This document shows, in pieces, positions 9,072 through 15,148 of a stretch of DNA of 64,000 nucleotides (position 1 is its first letter; every line of letters starts with the position of its first letter). The notes under the pieces were generated by a model. It had not been told where the DNA came from. It ran no database searches and saw only the letters and a list, made by a program, of their open reading frames with translations. Position numbers and translations under genes: made by a program. This DNA comes from TMED27 sp050633165 (GTDB lineage Bacteria > Pseudomonadota > Alphaproteobacteria > Micavibrionales > Micavibrionaceae). Location of the stretch: the NCBI GenBank assembly GCA_050633165.1, contig JBOEFZ010000080.1:1-64000 (forward strand), written 5' to 3'.

Positions 9072-9077
9072 TATAAT
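9072..9077 (+). promoter_or_regulatory. Possible -10 box (TATAAT) upstream of prepilin-like gene
   Basis: A perfect TATAAT lies 48 bases before the ATG at 9125. No convincing -35 hexamer was found at the usual distance, so this is only a candidate. Confidence 0.35.
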
Positions 9078-9124
9078 GCACCGTAATCTGCACCCCACGC
9101 GTAGAGATTAAGGTATTTTTTCAT

Positions 9125-9886
9125 ATGAAATATAAAAATTTAAATTCAGGTTTTACGTTGGTTGAACTCGCTGTAGTCATGGTTATTATTGGGCTTCTTG
9201 TTGGCGGTGTTCTAAAAGGGCAACAGATGATACATACCGCCCGTGTTAATAAAACCATTCGCGATATTGAAGGGTATAATGCATCGTTTTCTATATTCTA
9301 TGATCGTTTCCGCGCATATCCCGGTGATTATTTTTTCGCTACAACCCGTATTCCAGGGTGTAATGCCGCTTCTAATTGCTTAAACGGCAATGGAAATGGC
9401 GCAATTAACGGTAATAGTGCTACCATAGAAAACCCAGGGTGGAATCAATCCATTGCGACATGGCAAGAACCCTTTCAAGCATGGAAGCATTTAGCTCTTA
9501 CGGATATAATTTCAGGTGTTGATTCCAGTGCAGATATTGGAAATTTAGGATGGGGTCAATCACATCCCGCAACGCCGTTAGGCGGTGGGTATGAACTTTA
9601 TTACGACCCTGCTGTGTCGGCAACCTATTACATTACAGCAGGGTCAGGACATTTAATTCGCATGACTTATGGCGGTGTGACAGGAACCCCTATCGCACAA
9701 AACGGTTCGAGCCCCCTTACTCCTGAAGAAGCGTTCATGATCGATTCCAAGCTTGATGACGGCAATGGATATAGCGGCTATATGACGATTGAGGATGCAG
9801 GAAATGTCTGTGTCGTGGACGACGGTGGTGAGTATAATTTGCAAAATGACGGTAAAGATTGCATTGCATATTATTTTCTTAAGTGA
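9125..9886 (+). CDS. Prepilin-like protein with type IV N-methylation motif
   Basis: 253 residues. A short leader, MKYKNLNSG, precedes the class III cleavage motif G-FTLVELAVVMVIIGLLVGG, with Glu at mature position 5 and a hydrophobic assembly helix. The remainder is a polar extracytoplasmic domain rich in Gly, Asn and aromatic residues with paired Cys. It would be processed by a prepilin peptidase and could be a pilin, pseudopilin or surface protein. It is paralogous to the gene at 50314: both continue VLKGQ after the helix and share an FYD-(R/K)-(F/Y)-RAY block. No pilus assembly genes are nearby. It is convergent with flhB, with only 11 bases between stops. Confidence 0.85.
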   Translation: MKYKNLNSGFTLVELAVVMVIIGLLVGGVLKGQQMIHTARVNKTIRDIEGYNASFSIFYDRFRAYPGDYFFATTRIPGCNAASNCLNGNGNGAINGNSATIENPGWNQSIATWQEPFQAWKHLALTDIISGVDSSADIGNLGWGQSHPATPLGGGYELYYDPAVSATYYITAGSGHLIRMTYGGVTGTPIAQNGSSPLTPEEAFMIDSKLDDGNGYSGYMTIEDAGNVCVVDDGGEYNLQNDGKDCIAYYFLK

Positions 9887-9897
9887 TTATCCATCTC

Positions 9898-10968
9898 TTA
9901 AATCTTCCCCTTCTTCTTAAACACAAACGAGATGATTTCGGCGACGGCTTGGAAGTAGTCGCTTGGGATGGATTGGTCGATTTCGATTACGTCGTAGAGG
10001 GCGCGAGCAAGGGGTTTGTTTTCGAAGATTTCTATATCGTTGTCTTTGGCGACTTCACGGATGCGCAGGGCGACTTCGTCCGTTCCTTTGGCAACGCATA
10101 GAGGCGCGTCCATGGTTTCGCGGTCGTATTTCAGGGCTATGGAATAGTGCGTCGGGTTGGTGATGATGACATCGGCTTCGGGCACGGCGGCCATCATGCG
10201 TTGGCGGGATTTTTCGGCGCGGAGCTGGCGCAGCTTTCCCTTCACATGCGGATCGCCTTCGGATTGTTTGAACTCGTCCTTGATTTCCTGACGGCTCATT
10301 TTCATCTTTTTGCTATGCTCATAACGTTGATAGACAAGATCGATCACCGCGATGACGAGTAGGACGATCAGCACGCCGATCATCAACCATATAATGAGGT
10401 CTTTTATTTCGAGCAACAGCGAGGGGATGGGGAGGCCGATAAGATGCTCTACCTTTTCGAAATAAGGGAGCAGGATGATTGTGCCGACCACGCCGATGGT
10501 GGTGATTTTCAGGATGCCTTTGGCGAACTCCATGAGGGAGCGACCGGAGAAAAGGCGGGAGAAGCCCTTGATGATGGAAATTTTGGAGATATCGGGCTTC
10601 ATCGCCTCGGCAGAGAATAGCGGGCCGATTTGGATGAAGGGGGAGAAAAAGGCGGCGAGGACGAAGATGGCGAGTGGCACGCCGAGAATCATAAAGACTT
10701 GTTTAAACGCATCGCCGACGACGACCCCTAAACCGCCTGGCATGCGCGGCATGGCGTGGGATTGTTCGATATAGGTGCGCATGAGAACGGCTAGATCTTC
10801 GAAAATACTGCCGGAGAAGGCAGCAATGACGATGGTTCCGGCGAAGAGGAGCATCCAGTTATTGATTTCCTTGGATAGCGGGACTTGCCCCTTTTTCCGC
10901 GCATCTTCGAGCTTTTTGGCGGTGGGGTCTTCGGTTTTTTGGGAATCGTCGGTGTTATCGTCGGACAT
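9898..10968 (-). CDS. flhB: Flagellar export gate protein FlhB
   Basis: Inner-membrane component of the flagellar type III export gate that switches specificity from rod/hook to filament substrates. 356 residues: N-terminal DDSQKTEDPTAKKLEDARKKGQVPLSKE, four membrane segments, then the cytoplasmic FlhB-C domain with the autocleavage motif NPTH (ITNPTHYSIALKY). It is the last gene of the minus-strand flgB-flgC-fliE-fliQ-fliR-flhB run and is separated from fliR by 160 bases holding a large inverted repeat. A second, C-terminal-domain-only FlhB homologue lies at 13686. Confidence 0.97.
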   Translation of the reverse strand: MSDDNTDDSQKTEDPTAKKLEDARKKGQVPLSKEINNWMLLFAGTIVIAAFSGSIFEDLAVLMRTYIEQSHAMPRMPGGLGVVVGDAFKQVFMILGVPLAIFVLAAFFSPFIQIGPLFSAEAMKPDISKISIIKGFSRLFSGRSLMEFAKGILKITTIGVVGTIILLPYFEKVEHLIGLPIPSLLLEIKDLIIWLMIGVLIVLLVIAVIDLVYQRYEHSKKMKMSRQEIKDEFKQSEGDPHVKGKLRQLRAEKSRQRMMAAVPEADVIITNPTHYSIALKYDRETMDAPLCVAKGTDEVALRIREVAKDNDIEIFENKPLARALYDVIEIDQSIPSDYFQAVAEIISFVFKKKGKI

Positions 10969-11015
10969 TTTTTACTTTAGCATAGTGATGCGGAAGTTTT
11001 TTAGTCTTATTTTTA

Positions 11016-11105
11016 AACCACGACGCACACAACGATCACGACGACATTGCGTATGTGGCAGCCATTTAAAACGTAATCGTCGTGTTCGTTGTGATCGTTG
11101 TGGTT
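11016..11105. repeat. 29-bp inverted repeat, family B, between fliR and flhB
   Basis: The left arm 11016-11044 (starting AACCACGACGCACACAACGA) and right arm 11077-11105 (ending GTGATCGTTGTGGTT) pair at 25 of 29 positions. The spacer is about 32 bases. Each arm is built from short CACGACG/CACAACG-type units. It lies inside the presumed operon and could affect expression of flhB relative to fliR. Confidence 0.75.
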
Positions 11106-11128
11106 CAATTGCCTGCGGCGCTTTTTTA

Positions 11129-11908
11129 TTAGGAACCCGTGCTTCTTAGGAAGAACACCATCGCGTTTTCAAATTCGGAGAGCCAGAAGAGGTAGGTGGC
11201 GGAGAGGACCGTGGAAAGGACGATGAGGCCGCACAGGATTTGCAGCGGCAGGGCGATCATAAAGACCTGAATTTGCGGCATAAGGCGGGAGAGGACGCCC
11301 ATGCCGACATAGATCATCAATGACATGACCAAGAATGGCGCGGCGATTTTTATGCCGATGGTAAAGGCCGATGATACGGCGCGGGCGATGAGCTGCGCCA
11401 TTGATCCGGTGTCGGGCAGTGCGCCGATGGGGAAGAGTTCGTAGCTCTCGAAAACTCCACGAATGAGGAGATGATGCATGCCGGTGGCGAACATCAAAAC
11501 GATTCCGGTGATGATGAGGAAGGCGGAAACGAGCGAGCCTTGGGACGCGAGCGCGGGGTTGAACATTTGCGCATTGGCGAAACCGGCGGAGACAGAGATT
11601 GCCATTCCGGCGGTATCCAGCGCCATGACAAATATCCGCGCGATTGCGCCGAAGAAAATGCCGATGATAAACTCCATCAGGATAATGATAAACATTCCGG
11701 TCGTGGCGGGCAGCGGGTCGGGGATGTAAGGGAGGCTGAATGGATAGAGGATAAAGACAAGCGCGATGGCGAAATGCAGGCGCACACGTTGGGAGACATA
11801 TGTGTCTCCTATTCCCGGCATGATCATAATCGCCGTGCCGATACGCATAAAGGACAGCATGAAAGCGAATACGTTTAGGGTTAGAAATTCTTGAAGTGCC
11901 GATTGCAT
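11129..11908 (-). CDS. fliR: Flagellar export gate protein FliR
   Basis: Polytopic inner-membrane protein of the FliPQR export channel, 259 residues. The NVFAFMLSFMRIGTAIMIMPG opening, the EFIIGIFFGAIARI segment and the MALPLQI-like C-terminal part match the family. The ATG is preceded by a strong purine tract (AAAAGGAAGGAAAT) that directly follows a 14-bp inverted repeat in the fliQ-fliR gap. It lies within the minus-strand flgB operon. Confidence 0.95.
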   Translation of the reverse strand: MQSALQEFLTLNVFAFMLSFMRIGTAIMIMPGIGDTYVSQRVRLHFAIALVFILYPFSLPYIPDPLPATTGMFIIILMEFIIGIFFGAIARIFVMALDTAGMAISVSAGFANAQMFNPALASQGSLVSAFLIITGIVLMFATGMHHLLIRGVFESYELFPIGALPDTGSMAQLIARAVSSAFTIGIKIAAPFLVMSLMIYVGMGVLSRLMPQIQVFMIALPLQILCGLIVLSTVLSATYLFWLSEFENAMVFFLRSTGS

Positions 11909-11920
11909 TTATTTCCTTCC

Positions 11921-11999
11921 TTTTACTTTTTCAGCGCGTTACGCATTCCTAAAATATGTCCAATATTCGTCGTCATGCGTGCCTTCTGAAAAAGTAAAA
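11921..11999. repeat. 14-bp perfect inverted repeat in the fliQ-fliR gap
   Basis: TTTTACTTTTTCAG (11921-11934) and CTGAAAAAGTAAAA (11986-11999) are perfectly complementary, with an inner ACGCAT/ATGCGT pair. On the transcribed minus strand the second arm lies immediately before the fliR ribosome-binding region, so the hairpin could tune fliR translation or mRNA stability. Confidence 0.65.
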
Positions 12000-12031
12000 A
12001 TAAGAAAATAAACACTCTCATATTATACACC

Positions 12032-12301
12032 TCACATCCCCAGCGTGATCATACGTCCGGCTAATGTCTCCATGAACACCATGAGGGTTTTCATCATTCC
12101 GGGCAAAAAGACAAACATTGCGAGGAAGATAGCGAGGATTTTAGGGACGAAGACGAGAGTGATTTCCTGCACTTGTGTTAAGGCCTGAACGAGGGCGATG
12201 GCGACACCGACAATCAAGCCCACAAGCAGGATTGGCGCGCCGAGTTCGATGGCGACCAAGAGAGCTTGGCGGGCGGTTTCGATGATTTCAGTTTCATTCA
12301 T
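12032..12301 (-). CDS. fliQ: Flagellar export gate protein FliQ
   Basis: 89-residue protein with two membrane segments, part of the FliPQR export channel. The typical features are MNETEIIETARQALLVAIEL, then GVAIALVQALTQVQEITLVFVPKI and the C-terminal FLPGMMKTLMVFMETL. It is in the minus-strand flagellar operon between fliE and fliR. Confidence 0.96.
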   Translation of the reverse strand: MNETEIIETARQALLVAIELGAPILLVGLIVGVAIALVQALTQVQEITLVFVPKILAIFLAMFVFLPGMMKTLMVFMETLAGRMITLGM

Positions 12302-12340
12302 ATTTTAAACCTATAGAGATTCTTAGATAAAATCAAAGGC

Positions 12341-12411
12341 GTCATACCGCGGCTTGACCGCGGTATCTGTCTGCTTAGCAATGAGATCCCGCGATCAAGT
12401 CGCGGGATGAC
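12341..12411. repeat. Two-palindrome repeat, family A
   Basis: Palindrome ATACCGCGG/CCGCGGTAT (12344-12352, 12358-12366) is followed by ATCCCGCGA/TCGCGGGAT (12386-12394, 12400-12408). Outer GTCAT and ATGAC make the whole unit symmetric. The reverse complement of almost the same unit occurs at 27556-27628. It lies between fliE and fliQ. Confidence 0.8.
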
Positions 12412-12424
12412 GGATAGAGGCAGA

Positions 12425-12763
12425 TCAAATCGGCATCGACATGATGTCTTGGTAGGCGGAGATCATGCGGTCGCGGACGGCGACGACGGTTTGGAGGGTT
12501 AGCTCGGCATCGGTTACGGCTTGGACAACTTCGGTCAGGTTCGCTTCGCCCGTGACAGCCTTGGCGGATATGGCTTCCGAATCGCGAATGGTTTCGACAG
12601 CATCGGAGGCCTTATCTTTTAGGAAATCGGCAAAGGATACGCCGCCGGAATCGCCTGTGCCCCCTGTTGTTGTGTCCTCGTCACCATTGCTTACGGCCTT
12701 TTGAACCATGTTCTGGTTCATGCGGTAGGCGTTTGCGGCGAAGGATGGGTCTGCGACTTTCAT
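12425..12763 (-). CDS. fliE: Flagellar MS-ring/rod adaptor FliE
   Basis: 112 residues; links the MS ring to the proximal rod and is the first export substrate. The C-terminal half, VVQAVTDAELTLQTVVAVRD followed by RMISAYQDIMSMPI, is the conserved FliE domain. The N-terminal part is polar with a Gly/Thr-rich stretch. It is 16 bases downstream of flgC in the same operon. Confidence 0.95.
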   Translation of the reverse strand: MKVADPSFAANAYRMNQNMVQKAVSNGDEDTTTGGTGDSGGVSFADFLKDKASDAVETIRDSEAISAKAVTGEANLTEVVQAVTDAELTLQTVVAVRDRMISAYQDIMSMPI

Positions 12764-12779
12764 GTTCTTATCTTACCAT

Positions 12780-13199
12780 TTAATTGCGGAGCATATCAAT
12801 TGTGCGTTGTGCCATGCCGCGTGATTGTTCGAGAAGCCCTAAGTTAGCCTCGTAGGAACGTTGCGCCTCGCGGGCGTCTTGCATCTCTATCAAAGTTTTA
12901 ACATTGGGCATTTTGACCATGCCGTTTTCATCGGCCGCGGGGTGGTCGGGGCGGTATTCGAGGGGGAATTGGCTTTCATTATCCACGCCGATCGCATCGA
13001 CGGAGACGAGTTTGAAGCCAAGCTCGCGATCCAGCTCGTTTTTAAAGGAAATCGTCTGGCGGCGGTATGGGTCTTCGCCGGGGGTATCGCCGGTCGTATT
13101 CGCGTTGGCGATGTTTTCGGTGATGACGCGCACGCGTGTCCCTTGGGTTTTCATCCCTGCGGCGGAGACCTGAATGGCGTTTAGAATGTCGTTACCCAT
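12780..13199 (-). CDS. flgC: Flagellar proximal rod protein FlgC
   Basis: 139-residue rod protein. It has the N-terminal rod motif AAGMKTQGTRVRVITENIAN with NTTGDTPGEDPYRR, and the C-terminal MQDAREAQRSYEANLGLLEQ. It follows flgB by 11 bases in the minus-strand operon. Assembled in the periplasm after type III export. Confidence 0.97.
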   Translation of the reverse strand: MGNDILNAIQVSAAGMKTQGTRVRVITENIANANTTGDTPGEDPYRRQTISFKNELDRELGFKLVSVDAIGVDNESQFPLEYRPDHPAADENGMVKMPNVKTLIEMQDAREAQRSYEANLGLLEQSRGMAQRTIDMLRN

Positions 13200-13210
13200 G
13201 TCCTAACTCC

Positions 13211-13630
13211 TTATCTTCCCGTTCCGAGGGCGCTACGGATGAGGCCTACATTCTTTTGGTATAGGTTGCTCATCAAATTGTAATCCATTGTGTTTTTGTT
13301 GGATTTTACGAGTTGCTCTTCAATTACGACGGAATTGCCGGATAAGGTCGCTTCATACACTTCTTTTTGCTTGCGGGCTTTGGCGGGGTCCATGCTTGAT
13401 CCGCCGATGTGGTCCGCACTGCTGGAGGCCATGGAGACTTTTTGAATACCGCTGCGTCCGCCGGAGATATCGCCGAGGATTTTGCCGAAATCCTGTTCCT
13501 CAAGGTCGCGCGGGCGGTAGCCGGGCGTGTCCGCATTCGCGACATTTTGCGCGATGATGGATTGGCGCTGGCTCAGGAAATCCATTTTGGAGCCTATGGC
13601 CTGAAATAATGATATCGATTGCGTGGTCAT
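13211..13630 (-). CDS. flgB: Flagellar proximal rod protein FlgB
   Basis: 139 residues with the conserved rod motif QRQSIIAQNVANADTPGYRP near the N-terminus and the C-terminal MDYNLMSNLYQKNVGLIRSAL. The open frame extends upstream to 14041, but the ATG at 13630 is preceded by AAGGGG at 7-base spacing and begins the conserved domain. It is the first gene of flgB-flgC-fliE-fliQ-fliR-flhB and has a sigma-54 promoter about 40 bases upstream. Confidence 0.97.
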   Translation of the reverse strand: MTTQSISLFQAIGSKMDFLSQRQSIIAQNVANADTPGYRPRDLEEQDFGKILGDISGGRSGIQKVSMASSSADHIGGSSMDPAKARKQKEVYEATLSGNSVVIEEQLVKSNKNTMDYNLMSNLYQKNVGLIRSALGTGR

Positions 13631-13669
13631 GGTTTTACCCCTTAAACTCAAAATTACAGGTTCATATTT

Positions 13670-13684
13670 GCAGAAAGTGTGCCA
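13670..13684 (-). promoter_or_regulatory. Sigma-54 promoter of the flgB operon
   Basis: On the minus strand the sequence TGGCACACTTTCTGC matches the -24/-12 consensus (TGGCAC, five bases, TTGC) except for C instead of T at the first position of the -12 block. The GG and GC spacing is exact. It lies about 40 bases before the flgB start and its -24 end abuts the start codon of the divergent gene at 13686. FlbD, encoded at 42959, is the likely activator. Confidence 0.82.
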
Positions 13685-13685
13685 A

Positions 13686-14033
13686 ATGGTTGATGGTGAG
13701 GGCGAAAACCCGCTAACCCCCTTAAATATAAAGAAAATCCCGAAGCGCAAGACAGCGGTTTCGTTGACGCGGAATAAAGAGGTCAGCGATATCCCCCTTG
13801 TGAGCGCGGCGGGGCGGGGAAAAATTGCCGAGCAGATTTTGCAGCTTGCGTATGAGAACGGCATTCCGGTGCGTGAGGATAGTGTGCTGGCGGAGATGCT
13901 GACGAAGATCGAGCTGGATACACCTATCCCCTCCGAAGCTTTTATGGCGGTGGCGGAGATTTTGTCGTATGTATATCGGGCGAACGGGGAAGAGAAGCCC
14001 TTTGATACGACGTTTTTTGAAGCCGAACAATAA
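13686..14033 (+). CDS. Small FlhB C-terminal-domain protein
   Basis: 115 residues that resemble only the cytoplasmic domain of FlhB/YscU export-switch proteins. It contains SDIPLVSAAGRGKIAEQILQ, then ENGIPVREDSVLAEMLTKIE and TPIPSEAFMAVAEILSYVYR. Full-length FlhB at 9898 has the parallel segments (CVAKGTDEVALRIREVAKDN, then RALYDVIEIDQSIPSDYFQA). The membrane part and the NPTH cleavage motif are absent. Such paralogues exist in other flagellated bacteria, but their role is unclear. It is divergent from flgB, and its start codon touches the flgB sigma-54 site. Its ribosome-binding site is weak. Confidence 0.82.
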   Translation: MVDGEGENPLTPLNIKKIPKRKTAVSLTRNKEVSDIPLVSAAGRGKIAEQILQLAYENGIPVREDSVLAEMLTKIELDTPIPSEAFMAVAEILSYVYRANGEEKPFDTTFFEAEQ

Positions 14034-14035
14034 TT

Positions 14036-14086
14036 CGTCATTGCACGGCTTGTCCGTGCAATCCAATATAGCAGGCATGTAATGAC
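14036..14086. repeat. Palindromic intergenic repeat, family A (TTGCACGG type)
   Basis: TTGCACGG (14041-14048) and CCGTGCAA (14054-14061) form a perfect 8-bp palindrome preceded by CGTCA. An outer GTAATGACG closes the unit. It lies between the small FlhB-like gene and fliO; a near-identical palindrome is at 54991-55020. Confidence 0.75.
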
Positions 14087-14110
14087 GATGAGGAAAAACA
14101 GGATAAAGCC

Positions 14111-14386
14111 ATGGAATATTTGAAAGTTATTGCTGCGCTTGCGCTTGTTTTGGCGTTGATGGGGGGATTGATGCTTTTGCTTAAGAAGCTCGGGCTTGGT
14201 GGGCCGGTGGTGGATGCACGGGCGAAGAAGCGATTAAAAGTGGTCGAGATTTTGCCCGTTGATGCGAAGCATCGCTTGATGTTGATAAAGCGCGATGATG
14301 CCGAGCATTTGATTATGGTCGGGGGTAATGGTGAGGTGATGGTTGAACGGGATATAAAAGCACAGCAGAATGGTGATGATGATTAA
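14111..14386 (+). CDS. fliO: Flagellar biosynthesis protein FliO
   Basis: 91 residues: one N-terminal membrane segment (about 6-25) followed by a small cytoplasmic domain (KKRLKVVEILPVDAKHRLML then IKRDDAEHLIMVGGNGEVMV). FliO aids assembly of the FliP export-channel ring. It overlaps the start of fliP, which indicates coupling. Confidence 0.93.
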   Translation: MEYLKVIAALALVLALMGGLMLLLKKLGLGGPVVDARAKKRLKVVEILPVDAKHRLMLIKRDDAEHLIMVGGNGEVMVERDIKAQQNGDDD

Positions 14387-15143
14387 GCGATTCCTTTTTG
14401 CCACTTTCTTTGTTTTGGGGTTAACCGCCCTACCCGATATTTCGTTTGCGCAATCGATCAATATTGATTTGGGTGGGGAGAATAGCGGGTCGGTGACGGG
14501 GCGTGTGGTTCAGCTTGTCGTGCTGATTACCGTTTTATCGCTCGCGCCGTCGATTCTCATTATGATGACGAGCTTTACGCGGATTGTTGTCGTGCTGTCA
14601 TTCTTGCGAACCGCGCTTGGGCTGCAACAAACGCCGCCGAATACGGTGATGATCTCGCTCGCGATGTTTTTGACGCTGTTTATTATGGCCCCTACCCTAC
14701 AGGCCGCGTATGAGAATGCGATTGTACCGCTTATGAGTGAGGATATTGACGAGGTGACTGCGTTTGAACGCGGGGCGGAGCCGTTTCATGCCTTTATGAT
14801 GAGCCATGTGCGGGATAAAGATTTGAACATGTTTATGGAGCTGTCCGAAACGCCAATGCCCGAGGAAGCGGCTGATGTACCGATACAGGTTTTGATCCCG
14901 TCCTTTATGATTTCCGAGCTGCGGCGGGCGTTCGAGATTGGCTTTATGCTGTTCTTGCCGTTTTTGATTATTGATCTGGTGGTTGCTTCGATCCTGATGT
15001 CGATGGGGATGATGATGTTACCGCCGATTACGATATCCCTGCCGTTTAAGATTATGTTCTTTGTGCTGGTCGATGGGTGGTATCTGATTACCGGATCGAT
15101 TATTCAGGGGTATAATCAGGTCGGGGTTGTGCCGACAGGCTAA
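14370..15143 (+). CDS. fliP: Flagellar export gate protein FliP
   Basis: 257 residues with a cleavable N-terminal signal ending ISFAQ and several membrane segments. The family signatures MMTSFTRIVVVLSFLRTALG and VLIPSFMISELRRAFEIGF are visible. In-frame ATGs at 14376 and 14379 are alternative starts, all overlapping the fliO end. It is convergent with the TPR gene, with only 5 bases between stops. Confidence 0.97.
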   Translation: MVMMIKRFLFATFFVLGLTALPDISFAQSINIDLGGENSGSVTGRVVQLVVLITVLSLAPSILIMMTSFTRIVVVLSFLRTALGLQQTPPNTVMISLAMFLTLFIMAPTLQAAYENAIVPLMSEDIDEVTAFERGAEPFHAFMMSHVRDKDLNMFMELSETPMPEEAADVPIQVLIPSFMISELRRAFEIGFMLFLPFLIIDLVVASILMSMGMMMLPPITISLPFKIMFFVLVDGWYLITGSIIQGYNQVGVVPTG

Positions 15144-15148
15144 GCCCC

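Noticed and set aside
9898..14386. Non-flagellar type III secretion (injectisome) genes
   Set aside because: The FlhB, FliR, FliQ, FliP and FlhA homologues lie with rod, ring and flagellin genes, and no needle, translocon or secretin genes are present.
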